This document shows, piece after piece, positions 7,862 to 17,405 of a DNA stretch of 38,119 bases (within the stretch, counting starts at the first letter, position 1; every line of letters begins with the position of its first letter). A model generated the notes under the pieces. That model saw only the letters and a program-made list of their open reading frames with translations. It was not told where the DNA came from and did not search any database. The stretch comes from Bacillus andreraoultii (lineage in GTDB: Bacteria > Bacillota > Bacilli > Bacillales > Caldibacillaceae), in assembly GCF_001244735.1 (NCBI RefSeq), contig NZ_LN868936.1:227166-265284 (forward strand), given 5' to 3'. The position numbers were made by a program, and so were the translations under genes.

Positions 7862-10800
7862 ATGAAGAAAAAGTCTTCTCCACTTTGGCAACGATTTGAA
7901 TATTTAAAACCTATAGAAACGTATGCCAATAATCACAGTCAATTACAAGTTGGCAATCGGGATTGGGAAAATGTATATCGACGAAGATGGCAACATGATA
8001 AAGTAATTCGTTCGACTCATGGGGTAAACTGCACTGGATCATGTAGTTGGAATATTTACGTAAAGGACGGAATCGTTACTTGGGAAGGTCAACAGCTTGA
8101 TTACCCAACAACTGGACCGGATATGCCAGAATTCGAACCTAGAGGGTGCCCAAGAGGAGCAAGTTTTTCCTGGTATATTTACAGTCCGCTTCGTGTGAAA
8201 TACCCATACATACGAAAAAAATTATTAGATTTATGGAGAGAGGCAACTGCAACGTATGACAATCCTTTAGATGCTTGGAAGTCAATTGTTGAAGACAAAG
8301 AAAAAGCTAAACAATATAAACAAGCACGTGGTAAAGGTGGACTCGTACGAACTAGCTGGGATGAAGCGGCAAGAATTATCGCAGCATCTACTCTTTACAC
8401 AACTTTAAAATACGGACCAGACCGCAATGTTGGTTTCTCCCCAATTCCTGCGATGTCTATGATTAGTTATGCATCCGGAAGTCGCTTCATGCACTTAATG
8501 GGTGGACCAATGTTAAGCTTTTATGATTGGTATGCAGATCTTCCACCAGCATCACCACAAATATGGGGGGATCAAACAGATGTACCAGAAAGCTCAGATT
8601 GGTATAACTCGAACTATATCATTACTTGGGGTTCAAATGTTCCGTTAACAAGAACACCTGATGCTCACTTCCTAATTGAAGCAAGGTATAAAGGTACAAA
8701 GGTTATTTCAGTTAGCCCTGATTATGCCGAATCAACAAAATTTGCAGATGAATGGCTCTCCGTTAGACAAGGTACAGATGGTGCTATCGCTATGGCAATG
8801 GGTCATGTCATTTTGAATGAATTTTATCACCAAAATATGACACCGTACTTTGAAGAGTATGCAAAACAATATACAGACTTTCCATTTGCTGTTCTTTTAA
8901 AAAATGAAAATGGGGATTATAAAGCAGACCGCTTCCTTCATGCGAAGGATCTAGGTATTGAATCTAAGAATAATGAATGGAAACCAGCGATGTATAACAA
9001 AAACACTGGTGGTTACTCTATCCCGCACGGCACAATGGGCTCTCGTTGGGATAAAAGTGGTAAATGGAATCTACATTTAATTGATGAAAATACGAATGAA
9101 GCAATTGAACCTGTATTAAGCTTTTTAGGTATGGAGGATGACGTGCTTACCGTCCATATGCCATATTTTGACGAACAAGGAAAACGAACGATTCAACGAA
9201 ATATTCCAATTAAAAAGCTTATCATTGACGGTAAAGAACAGTTTGTCACTTCTGTTTACGACTTAATGCTAGCCAACTATGGAATTGATCGCGGACTTGG
9301 CGGAGAAGTAGCTGCCTCGTATGATGATCTCACACCATTCACACCAGCATGGCAAGAACAAATTACTGGTGTAGATAAAGAGTTGGTCACAAAAATCGCT
9401 CGTGAATTTGCCCAAAATGCAATTGATACAAAAGGACGCTCTATGATTATTATCGGAGCTGGTGTTAACCATTGGTACAACTCTGACACAATCTATCGCG
9501 CCATTGTTAATCTTGTCCTTTTAGTAGGTGCGCAAGGTGTAAACGGCGGCGGTTGGGCTCATTATGTCGGACAAGAAAAACTACGTCCGGTAGAAGGCTG
9601 GAATACAATTGCAACTGCAAAGGACTGGCAAGGCCCACCAAAATTACAAAATGGAACATCATTTTTCTATTTTGCAACCGACCAATGGCGCTTTGAGGAA
9701 ACATCCTTAAATGATTTATCAGCAGCAACTGTTGATAAGGCTAGATATCAACATCCAGCCGATTATAATGTAATGGCCGCACGACTTGGTTGGTTACCAT
9801 CTTACCCTACATTTAGCAAAAACGGTATTGACTTATACAACGAAGCCGTCCAAGCTGGCTATACAACGACCGAGGAGATTGGGAGTTATGTGGCAAAGCA
9901 ATTGAAAGAAAAACAATTACAATTTGCGATTGAAGATCCGGACAATCCGATTAACTTCCCGAGAAACTTATTCGTGTGGCGGGCAAACTTAATCTCTAGT
10001 TCAGGAAAAGGACATGAATATTTCTTAAAATACTTACTTGGGACAACACATGGTCTTTTAAACTCTGATGAAGACAGTATCCGGCCAGAAGAAATAAAAT
10101 GGCATGATGAGGCACCAGAAGGAAAAGTTGACTTACTCGTAAACTTGGAATTTCGTATGTCAGGTACCGCACTTTATTCCGATATTATTTTACCTGCTGC
10201 AACATGGTATGAAAAACATGACTTATCTAGTACCGACATGCATCCATTTGTTCATCCATTTAATCCAGCAGTCGCCTCACCATGGGAAGCAAAGTCAGAC
10301 TGGGATATTTTTAAAACAATTGGTAAAGCTGTTTCCGACATGGCAGAAGAGCTTGACCTAGAACCAATTAAGGAAGTTGTTGCTACACCACTTCAACATG
10401 ACACGACAGCCGAAATGGCACAACCACTCGGGAAGATTTTAGACTGGTCAAAAGGTGAATGTGAACCAATCCCTGGAAAAACGATGCCACAAATTCATGT
10501 TGTCGAACGGGATTATAAACAAATTTACAATAAAATGATTGCCCTTGGACCGAATGTGGAGAAACAGCCATCTGGTGGTAAAGGGATTAATTGGAGTATA
10601 GAGAAAGAATATAACGAATTAAAACGAAAACTAGGCACCATTCAAAACGGTACAATTAGTGACGGCTGTCCTGATATTAGTGATGCAAAAAATGCTTGTG
10701 AAGCCGTACTCGCTCTTTCTTCTACAACAAATGGGAATATTGCTGTACGCGCCTGGGAATCGTTGGAAAAACAAACCGACCTAGAACTGAAAGACTTAGC

Positions 10801-11545
10801 ACTAGACCGGGAAGGTGATCTCATTACGTTTGAAAAAATTACTGCCCAACCACAAACAGTTATTACATCACCTGCATTTAGTGGTTCGGAGAAGGATGGC
10901 AGACGGTATTCACCTTTTACAACAAATATAGAAAAAATGATTCCATTCCGAACAATAACTGGAAGACAATCATACTTCCTTGACCATGACATGATTAAGG
11001 AATTTGGCGAAGAATTGGCCGTGTATAAACCAATTTTAAATCAAAAGCCGTTCCACTCAAAACGTCCGGATGCAGAAGGAAAAGAAATTACATTAAATTA
11101 CTTAACACCTCATAATAAATGGTCGGTTCATTCGATGTATTTTGACTCGAAACCAATGTTGAACCTGTTCCGTGGTGGACCAACGATTTGGCTAAACAAA
11201 GATGATGCAGAGGAAATTGGTGTAAGTGATAATGACTGGATTGAATGCTTCAATCGAAATGGCGTTGTTGTTGCTCGTGCCGTTGTTTCTCACCGAATTC
11301 CAAGAACAGTAGCATTTATGCACCATGCTCAGGATCGCCATATTCATGTTCCAGGAACGAAATTAACACAAAATCGTGGAGGAACACATAATAGTCCAAC
11401 TCGTATTCATATTAAACCAACACATATGATTGGTGGATATGCTCAATTAAGTTACGGTTTCAACTATTACGGACCAACCGGAAATCAGCGTGACTTAAAT
11501 GTCGTCATTCGAAAATTGAAGGAGGTTGACTGGCTTGAAAGTTAA
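7862..11545 (+). CDS. narG: Respiratory nitrate reductase alpha subunit NarG
   Basis: Catalytic subunit that reduces nitrate to nitrite at a bis-MGD molybdenum centre on the cytoplasmic side of the membrane, as part of NarGHI. The protein has 1227 residues, the usual NarG length. The N-terminal FS0 cluster ligands are visible as His53, Cys57, Cys61 (HGVNCTGSC) and Cys96 (EPRGCPRG); the molybdenum-ligand region is YDWYADLPPASP. The start is the ATG at 7862: GGAGG lies at 7851-7855, so the longer start at 7841 would place the ribosome site inside the gene. The 3' end overlaps narH by 11 bp. First gene of the nar operon behind a perfect Fnr box. Confidence 0.97.
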   Translation: MKKKSSPLWQRFEYLKPIETYANNHSQLQVGNRDWENVYRRRWQHDKVIRSTHGVNCTGSCSWNIYVKDGIVTWEGQQLDYPTTGPDMPEFEPRGCPRGASFSWYIYSPLRVKYPYIRKKLLDLWREATATYDNPLDAWKSIVEDKEKAKQYKQARGKGGLVRTSWDEAARIIAASTLYTTLKYGPDRNVGFSPIPAMSMISYASGSRFMHLMGGPMLSFYDWYADLPPASPQIWGDQTDVPESSDWYNSNYIITWGSNVPLTRTPDAHFLIEARYKGTKVISVSPDYAESTKFADEWLSVRQGTDGAIAMAMGHVILNEFYHQNMTPYFEEYAKQYTDFPFAVLLKNENGDYKADRFLHAKDLGIESKNNEWKPAMYNKNTGGYSIPHGTMGSRWDKSGKWNLHLIDENTNEAIEPVLSFLGMEDDVLTVHMPYFDEQGKRTIQRNIPIKKLIIDGKEQFVTSVYDLMLANYGIDRGLGGEVAASYDDLTPFTPAWQEQITGVDKELVTKIAREFAQNAIDTKGRSMIIIGAGVNHWYNSDTIYRAIVNLVLLVGAQGVNGGGWAHYVGQEKLRPVEGWNTIATAKDWQGPPKLQNGTSFFYFATDQWRFEETSLNDLSAATVDKARYQHPADYNVMAARLGWLPSYPTFSKNGIDLYNEAVQAGYTTTEEIGSYVAKQLKEKQLQFAIEDPDNPINFPRNLFVWRANLISSSGKGHEYFLKYLLGTTHGLLNSDEDSIRPEEIKWHDEAPEGKVDLLVNLEFRMSGTALYSDIILPAATWYEKHDLSSTDMHPFVHPFNPAVASPWEAKSDWDIFKTIGKAVSDMAEELDLEPIKEVVATPLQHDTTAEMAQPLGKILDWSKGECEPIPGKTMPQIHVVERDYKQIYNKMIALGPNVEKQPSGGKGINWSIEKEYNELKRKLGTIQNGTISDGCPDISDAKNACEAVLALSSTTNGNIAVRAWESLEKQTDLELKDLALDREGDLITFEKITAQPQTVITSPAFSGSEKDGRRYSPFTTNIEKMIPFRTITGRQSYFLDHDMIKEFGEELAVYKPILNQKPFHSKRPDAEGKEITLNYLTPHNKWSVHSMYFDSKPMLNLFRGGPTIWLNKDDAEEIGVSDNDWIECFNRNGVVVARAVVSHRIPRTVAFMHHAQDRHIHVPGTKLTQNRGGTHNSPTRIHIKPTHMIGGYAQLSYGFNYYGPTGNQRDLNVVIRKLKEVDWLES

Positions 11546-13007
11546 GGCTCAAGTAGGAATGGTTATGAATCTTGATAAATGCATCGGTTGCCATACATGT
11601 AGTGTCACATGTAAAAACACATGGACAAACCGGCCTGGTGCTGAATATATGTACTGGAATAATGTCGAGACAAAACCTGGTATTGGTTATCCAAAACAAT
11701 GGGAAGACCAAGATAAGTATAAAGGTGGTTGGGAGCTAAAAAATGGTGAACTTGTATTAAAATCAGGATCAAAAGTGAATCGCCTTTTAAACATCTTTTA
11801 CAACCCTAACCAACCTGAATTAGATGATTATTTTGAACCTTGGGATTACGACTATGAAACTTTAACAAATAGCCCTGAACGAAAACATCAACCTGTTGCC
11901 CGTGCAAAGTCAACGATAACCGGTGAATTTATGGACCTTGAATGGGGACCAAACTGGGAAGATGACCTTGCCGGGGGACATATTACCGGGCTGCGTGACC
12001 CAAATGTTGTAAAAATGGAAGAATCAATTAAAACAGAATTTGAAGATGTATTCATGATGTACTTACCACGTATTTGTGAACATTGTATTAATGCACCATG
12101 TGTATCGGCTTGTCCTTCTGGTGCAATGTACAAACGTGATGAAGACGGTATTGTTCTTGTCGACCAAAATGCTTGTCGTGCTTGGAGACATTGTGTCACA
12201 AGCTGCCCGTATAAAAAAGTTTATTTTAACTGGAAAACGAATAAAGCGGAAAAATGTACGCTCTGTTTCCCAAGAATCGAAAATGGTCAACCAACAATTT
12301 GTTCGGAAACTTGTGTCGGGCGTATCCGTTATATCGGAATCATGCTTTACGATGCAGATAAAGTAAAAGAGGCCGCATCTGTGGAAGATGAAAAACAACT
12401 ATATCATTCACAACTAGGAATCTTTTTAAATCCGAATGATCCGGAAGTAATCAAGGCGGCATTAGAAGAGGGAATACCTATGGACTGGATTGAAGCTGCA
12501 CAAAAATCTCCAATCTATAAGATGATTATTGAATGGAAAATCGCTCTGCCACTTCACCCAGAATACCGGACAATGCCAATGGTTTGGTATATTCCACCTT
12601 TGAGTCCGATTATGAATACAATTGAAGGAAAAGGAAGCAATGCTGATTGGTATGATATTTTTCCTGCTATTGATGAAATGCGGATTCCAATTGAATATTT
12701 GGCAAATCTGTTAACAGCTGGGGATACAAACCACATTCGTACCGTATTGAAAAAGATGGCCGTCATGCGGAGTTACATGCGTGCCCAAACTACAGGAAAA
12801 TCCTTTGATACGGAAATTATTGATGAACTCGGCTTAACAGAAGATGGAATAAAACAAATGTATCGTTTGCTCGCAATTGCTAAATATGAAGATCGTTTTG
12901 TTATCCCAAAAAGCCATAAAGAAGAAGTACAAGACTTATATTATGACCAAGGGGCATGTGGCTTAGACTTTGCTGGTGGCCCGGGTGGCTGTGGTGTATT
13001 GTCTTAA
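11535..13007 (+). CDS. narH: Respiratory nitrate reductase beta subunit NarH
   Basis: Electron-transfer subunit carrying iron-sulfur clusters between NarI heme and NarG. It shows four cysteine groups: CIGCHTCSVTC near the N-terminus, CEHCINAPCVSACP, CRAWRHCVTSCP and CTLCFPRI...CSETC. The Trp in CxxW marks the 3Fe-4S cluster typical of NarH. The TTG at 11535 (MKVKAQVGMVMNLDKC) is chosen because GGAGG at 11521-11525 gives 9-base spacing; the TTG at 11526 would directly abut the ribosome site. The 490-residue length fits the family. Unlike the usual tight operon, 359 bp follow before narJ, holding a repeat array. Confidence 0.95.
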   Translation: MKVKAQVGMVMNLDKCIGCHTCSVTCKNTWTNRPGAEYMYWNNVETKPGIGYPKQWEDQDKYKGGWELKNGELVLKSGSKVNRLLNIFYNPNQPELDDYFEPWDYDYETLTNSPERKHQPVARAKSTITGEFMDLEWGPNWEDDLAGGHITGLRDPNVVKMEESIKTEFEDVFMMYLPRICEHCINAPCVSACPSGAMYKRDEDGIVLVDQNACRAWRHCVTSCPYKKVYFNWKTNKAEKCTLCFPRIENGQPTICSETCVGRIRYIGIMLYDADKVKEAASVEDEKQLYHSQLGIFLNPNDPEVIKAALEEGIPMDWIEAAQKSPIYKMIIEWKIALPLHPEYRTMPMVWYIPPLSPIMNTIEGKGSNADWYDIFPAIDEMRIPIEYLANLLTAGDTNHIRTVLKKMAVMRSYMRAQTTGKSFDTEIIDELGLTEDGIKQMYRLLAIAKYEDRFVIPKSHKEEVQDLYYDQGACGLDFAGGPGGCGVLS

Positions 13008-13366
13008 GATTATCGTTTGGGAAAGGGATTGAGTTGGGCCTTATTCCCCTACTTTATGGAACGATTTTGCCTATTTCTTGGGGGTTTCGGCTTATAGACG
13101 CGTTCTATCAACCCTTTTTTGACTAGTTTCAAGGAATTCGGGCGGATAGACGCGTTCTATCAACCCTTTTTTGACTAGTTTTAAGGAATTCGGGCTAATA
13201 GACGCGTTCTATCAACCTTTTTTTGCCTAGTTTCAAGGAATTTTGGTTCATAGGCTCGTCCTATATGACCATTTTCACTAGCTTTCTAAGATCTCGGTTA
13301 TAGAAAGGCATCATTCAATACCAGAACTAGCTTTAAAATCATTTTTTACTAAAGGAGGGTTCATAC
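13008..13366. repeat. Array 3 of 52-bp repeats, inside the nar operon
   Basis: Dyad cores begin at 13094, 13146, 13198 and 13250, exactly 52 bp apart, with a weaker fifth at 13300. Three units contain ATAGACGCGTTCTAT; the fourth has ATAGGCTCGTCCTAT, so both arms changed together. The rest of the unit (CAACCCTTTTTTGACTAG, then a TTCAAGGAATTCGGG-like end) differs from arrays 1 and 4, but period and dyad position are the same. No leader or trailer is seen. The array separates narH from narJ, and no promoter or T-tailed terminator was recognised in it, so it is presumably transcribed with the operon. Confidence 0.88.
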
Positions 13367-13927
13367 ATGACCAATTATCAGGAAACAAAATCCGTCGTCT
13401 ATCAACTTATATCGATTCTTTTTCAATATCCAGACAACGAATTACATTCAATCCTTCCTGAGCTACAAAAAGAAATTCAAAATTTAAATGACCCTGAACT
13501 AAAGAAAATTCTTATACAATTTATTGATGTGTTAAATAACACGCCTACCGAACAATTAATTAATCACTATATCGAACAGTTCGACTTCGGTAGAACAACA
13601 AACTTATATGTTACTTATTTTAATTCTGGAGAAGCACGTGAACGCGGAATTGAACTATTAAAGTTAAAAGAATATTACAAGGAACACGGCTTTGACATTA
13701 CTGACAAAGAATTACCTGATTACTTACCACTTATGCTTGAATTTTGCGGAAATGTTTCTACACCTGTAAGCAATGATCTTTTACAAAACCATTATCATTC
13801 AATTTTAGAAATGCAAAATAAATTTCATGAAGCAAATAGTTTTTACGGCTACCTACTTGATGCGTTGCTGCTTTGCATGGAGAGAAATGGACTTTCACGA
13901 CAAGAACAAGACGAATCTACTAGTTAA
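13367..13927 (+). CDS. narJ: Nitrate reductase assembly chaperone NarJ
   Basis: Cytoplasmic chaperone of the TorD/NarJ type that holds NarG during molybdenum cofactor and cluster insertion. The 186-residue, largely helical protein contains the family signature region around YVTYFNSGEARERG and the later LPDYLPLMLEF. AAAGGAGGG lies about 7 bases before the ATG. It sits between narH and narI in the usual gene order, but is pushed 359 bp from narH by the repeat array, so its translation relies on its own strong ribosome site. Confidence 0.92.
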   Translation: MTNYQETKSVVYQLISILFQYPDNELHSILPELQKEIQNLNDPELKKILIQFIDVLNNTPTEQLINHYIEQFDFGRTTNLYVTYFNSGEARERGIELLKLKEYYKEHGFDITDKELPDYLPLMLEFCGNVSTPVSNDLLQNHYHSILEMQNKFHEANSFYGYLLDALLLCMERNGLSRQEQDESTS

Positions 13928-13942
13928 AGGGAGGGGCTCTTC

Positions 13943-14629
13943 TTGAATGGACTTAATCTATTTTTATGGGCCATATTGCCATATATCGTTCTAACAATAT
14001 TCATTGGTGGGCTGATTTATCGTTACCAAAAGGACCAGTTTGGTTGGACAACAAAATCAAGTGAACTTTTAGAAAAAAGAAGATTACGAGTCGGTTCACT
14101 ACTCTTTCACTGGGGAATTATTTTCGTTTTCGGTGGACATATCGCAGGTATTCTTGTACCTATAGAATTTTACGAAGCACTCGGTATACCGGAACATATA
14201 TATCATCGAATTGCTATTATTCTTGGGATGCCAGCTGGAATTATTGCCTTTATTGGTATTTTCCTATTATTCTATCGACGAATTCGTGTGAAACGGATTA
14301 AACTGACAACTTCAACTGGTGACTGGGTAGCATTATTTTTTGTCATTTTAGCGATTGGAACAGGTCTTACTGCAACGACTTTAAATATCAATTCGAACGG
14401 TTTTGACTATCGAACAACGATAGCACCGTGGTTCCGAGGACTATTCACTTTCCATGTACAGCCGGAACTAATGGTATATATTCCAATCTGGTTTAAAATT
14501 CATATTTTATCTACATTCGCGCTTTATATCATTTGGCCTTTTACTAGATTGGTACATGCATTTAGCTTCCCGCTTCGTTACTTAAGAAGAAATTACGTTA
14601 TTTATAAAAGGCGTATACGTGAAGCTTAA
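13943..14629 (+). CDS. narI: Nitrate reductase gamma subunit NarI
   Basis: Membrane cytochrome b subunit that oxidises menaquinol and passes electrons to NarH. The 228-residue protein has five hydrophobic spans and histidines in the positions used for the two b hemes (FHWGIIFVFGGHIAG near residues 55-69; FKIHILSTFALYIIWPFTRLVHAF near the C-terminus). It starts at TTG (13943) with GGGAGGGG upstream and only 15 bp after narJ, so the two are probably translated from the same message. Confidence 0.94.
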   Translation: MNGLNLFLWAILPYIVLTIFIGGLIYRYQKDQFGWTTKSSELLEKRRLRVGSLLFHWGIIFVFGGHIAGILVPIEFYEALGIPEHIYHRIAIILGMPAGIIAFIGIFLLFYRRIRVKRIKLTTSTGDWVALFFVILAIGTGLTATTLNINSNGFDYRTTIAPWFRGLFTFHVQPELMVYIPIWFKIHILSTFALYIIWPFTRLVHAFSFPLRYLRRNYVIYKRRIREA

Positions 14630-14633
14630 TGTT

Positions 14634-14671
14634 CAGGGGGCTGTATGGAGACATATGGCTCCTTTTTTTAG
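14634..14671 (+). terminator. Terminator after narI
   Basis: An imperfect stem (AGGGGGCTGTATG, loop gaga, CATATGGCTCC) followed by seven T. It would end the narGHJI message before the TPR gene, or attenuate it. Confidence 0.7.
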
Positions 14672-14705
14672 AAATTTATAAACAAGCATGAAAGGAGTGG
14701 TTCGT

Positions 14706-16217
14706 ATGATGACAGAAAAAAATCCAAGCCAAATCCCATCCATCATTGATACTGTGAAAAATCTATTAGGAAATGGAAAGTTACATGATGTAAAAAAGTT
14801 CATCGTTCAATTAGAAGTTTTAAGTAAACAAACCACTAAAACGAGCCTGGCATTCCAAGCATATACACTAATTGGTAAATACTATCGACAAATACGTAAT
14901 TATGACGCATCCGCAAGTCATTTTCGTAATGCCCTTCATTTAGTTCACTCAGTCGATCAAGTGACCTTTGCAAGTGAAATTATTGATACATATTTAAATT
15001 ACATCGCGCTTGAAACGGAATATAGCCAATTGAAAAAGGCAAGAACAGCTGTCGCAAAAATTTTAGATTGGCTTGATAAAAACAGACCAACTGACCATCT
15101 AGCTTATGGCCTTATTTACCGTAGCTTCGGAAAGATTTTCTTTAGTGATGACGATTATCAAAGCGGCATTAATCAAACAGAAAAAGCAATCCATTATTTT
15201 ACCCTTGTCTATCCACAGACACATCCGATTGTTATAGACCTAATTGATATAATAGCAAAGGCATATATAAAAAATGAAAACTATGAAAAGGCGCAGATCC
15301 TTTATAGCGACTTGGTAAAACAGTTTAAAAAGGACAATAATCCGATTGAAGTTGCCCACACTCTCATAAAAATCGGTGAAGTTTATTATTATACAGATTT
15401 AAAACAAGCTCGCTCAGCTATCATGAAAGCTTTAAAAATATTTGAAGAGAGCAATGATGTAAGTCATGAAGATAAAATCAAGGCACTAATGATGCTTGGG
15501 GAAATTGATGAAAATATGGCGAATTACCCTCGGGCTGTTAATTATTATAAAAAAGCACTCGAACATTTATTATTCACCAAACAGAATCCCCATCCAATTC
15601 TTGTTTTTACATACGCTCGAATTGGCATGTTACTCATTAAATTGGATAAATTAGTTGCGGCGAAAGACTATTTAGAAGAAGGATTGGAACTTTCCGATAG
15701 GTTCCCAAATATTCGTATGCAATTTTTATATGGATTAGGAAAAATTTACTCACACGAGAGACAATTTAATGATGCGTTAAAAATGTATCAGCAATTTTTG
15801 AGAGGTTTAGAGAGTACCGGACATAAACAGTCGAAAAGCTATGGGGATACTTTACAAGCGATTGCCTTTAATTACTTAGAACAACAAAATTTTGAACATG
15901 CCCACCTTTACTATCTAAGTGCTTTACAAACTTACGATAAGTTGACTTCAACAAGCTGTAGAGAGGAAAAAGGACTCACTTATATGCGACTCGGTTATTG
16001 CTGTGAGCATATCGAGGAAAAAGATATGCAGCAAGCTGAAGATTACTATGAAAAAGGCTTCCGGATTCTTAAAAAAGTAAAAGACTTTGGAATTGTTGAA
16101 GAAGCATTGGCTGCCATGATTGAATTTTATAGCCGGACAAACCAACGAAAGAAAAGATACACATATGAAGATATGCTCGTAAAAATACAAATTAACCAAA
16201 ATATCCATGAAAACTAG
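14706..16217 (+). CDS. TPR-repeat protein of unknown role
   Basis: A soluble 503-residue, all-helical protein with at least eight tetratricopeptide-like repeats. Clear units include QAYTLIGKYYRQIRNYDAS (near residue 50), IAKAYIKNENYEKAQILYSD, LMMLGEIDENMANYPRAV, LYGLGKIYSHERQFNDAL and QAIAFNYLEQQNFEHAHLYY. There is no signal peptide or catalytic motif. The start is set at the ATG at 14706, since AAAGGAG at 14691-14697 precedes it; the ATG at 14688 would lie before its own ribosome site. The architecture resembles Rap-type or other TPR adaptor proteins, but no helix-turn-helix was seen. Its position between narI and the molybdenum cofactor genes suggests a link to nitrate respiration, which is inference only. 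Confidence 0.8.
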   Translation: MMTEKNPSQIPSIIDTVKNLLGNGKLHDVKKFIVQLEVLSKQTTKTSLAFQAYTLIGKYYRQIRNYDASASHFRNALHLVHSVDQVTFASEIIDTYLNYIALETEYSQLKKARTAVAKILDWLDKNRPTDHLAYGLIYRSFGKIFFSDDDYQSGINQTEKAIHYFTLVYPQTHPIVIDLIDIIAKAYIKNENYEKAQILYSDLVKQFKKDNNPIEVAHTLIKIGEVYYYTDLKQARSAIMKALKIFEESNDVSHEDKIKALMMLGEIDENMANYPRAVNYYKKALEHLLFTKQNPHPILVFTYARIGMLLIKLDKLVAAKDYLEEGLELSDRFPNIRMQFLYGLGKIYSHERQFNDALKMYQQFLRGLESTGHKQSKSYGDTLQAIAFNYLEQQNFEHAHLYYLSALQTYDKLTSTSCREEKGLTYMRLGYCCEHIEEKDMQQAEDYYEKGFRILKKVKDFGIVEEALAAMIEFYSRTNQRKKRYTYEDMLVKIQINQNIHEN

Positions 16218-16302
16218 TTGTTATGATAAGACCGAAGCGAGTAATTCCAACTAATCATTACTTAAATTTCCTACTCCTTGCGTAATTGTATCCAATGTCT
16301 CA

Positions 16303-16336
16303 CCATCAGTGGAGAATGAGTATCCCCCACTGATGG
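16303..16336. terminator. Hairpin between convergent genes
   Basis: Perfect 10-bp arms CCATCAGTGG and CCACTGATGG lie between the 3' ends of the TPR gene and the SGNH hydrolase. No good T tail follows on either strand, so it is either a weak terminator or an mRNA-protecting hairpin. Confidence 0.5.
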
Positions 16337-16360
16337 AAAATCGCCTTTATTTCCATAACA

Positions 16361-16999
16361 TTATAAAATTTCCTTTATTTTCCTATAAACAAGCTCTACT
16401 AACATACGGTGACCTGTTTCATCTAAATGCATATAGTCAATCGTATTCATTGGTACAAGACCTCTCGTATTAAGAAAGTGAATAGCCTGTTCTTGAAGGA
16501 GGTCATTTAAATATTCCGGGAATTCCTCAGATTTTCGGTCACACCCTCGCCCCATTGATTTACCTACTTCCGAATGAATATATTCTTTTCCTATTGGCGG
16601 CGGAGCAATAACAAGTACCTTAGAATTTGGGCCACAACTATTGGTAGCAATCATTTTTGCTTTCACCGCAAGTCTTGTTATACCTTGAGCAATATTATAA
16701 GCAGTTAAGTTAAATCGTTCCTTTGTATCATTTGTTCCAAGCATAATGATAACTAATTCAAAAGGAACATGACTCATTAAGCAAGGATGTATGTAATTCA
16801 GTCCATTAAGTCCCTCAAATAAAGGATCATCGATAACACTCGTTCTGCCTGATAAACCTTCCTCCACTACTTGGAATTCATCTCCTAGTAAATTAGCGAG
16901 TAGGCTTGTCCAACGTACCCCCTCAGGAAATCGACTGTCATCGATTGCATTGTATCCCCAAGTATTTGAGTCTCCAAAACAAACAATTCTTTTTACCAT
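16361..16999 (-). CDS. SGNH/GDSL-family hydrolase (esterase)
   Basis: Serine hydrolase of the SGNH fold, likely an acyl or acetyl esterase. The 212-residue protein shows the family blocks in order: FGDSNTWG with the nucleophile Ser11, a block II Gly in GLSGRT, GTND with the oxyanion Asn, and DYMHLDETGH with the catalytic Asp and His near the C-terminus. There is no signal peptide, so it is probably cytoplasmic. The ATG at 16999 follows GAGAGGGA. It points away from the moaA operon and shows no functional link to its neighbours. Substrate cannot be told from sequence. Confidence 0.85.
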   Translation of the reverse strand: MVKRIVCFGDSNTWGYNAIDDSRFPEGVRWTSLLANLLGDEFQVVEEGLSGRTSVIDDPLFEGLNGLNYIHPCLMSHVPFELVIIMLGTNDTKERFNLTAYNIAQGITRLAVKAKMIATNSCGPNSKVLVIAPPPIGKEYIHSEVGKSMGRGCDRKSEEFPEYLNDLLQEQAIHFLNTRGLVPMNTIDYMHLDETGHRMLVELVYRKIKEIL

Positions 17000-17405
17000 G
17001 TGTTTATCCCTCTCAATACGATGAAATTAATTTGGTAGATAAATATTATTAATTGAAACCGTTTACACAAATATACCATAAAGAAGCTTACCCGTATATC
17101 ACTTCCACTAAGTATATCCTCTTGAAAAACTTTTTGTACCCGTATAATCGTTTTATTTTCCACAAAAATAGATATCGCAAATCCCTTCCACAGCCCAATC
17201 ATTTCTTTCATCTATTTATCGATTATATTCATACTTTATTTTATCCTCAATAAACTAATTATGAAAGAAAGTTTTATTCGTACTAATTTTCACCATTTCA
17301 TTACCGAAACGAATGCAAATGAAACGGTTGTGATGTAGTTTACAGAGGAAAATCTATTAAGCGCTAAAATAAAATATATGAAGTTATATAAAAGGAGATC
17401 ATCGT
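17000..17405. other. Intergenic region with moaA promoter
   Basis: This region separates the divergent SGNH hydrolase and moaA. Short overlapping frames on both strands (about 16993-17253) have no ribosome sites and are not considered genes. The right half holds the Fnr-box promoter annotated separately. Confidence 0.6.
17329..17344 (+). promoter_or_regulatory. Fnr box for the moaA operon
   Basis: TGTGATGTAGTTTACA matches TGTGA-N6-TCACA with one mismatch. Its centre (17336.5) is 31 bp from TAAAAT (17365-17370), a plausible -10. The arrangement parallels the narK and narG promoters. Confidence 0.72.

Noticed and set aside
17053-17253. Small plus-strand and minus-strand frames between the SGNH hydrolase and moaA
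   Set aside because: AT-rich, no ribosome sites, mutually overlapping on opposite strands, no recognisable family.
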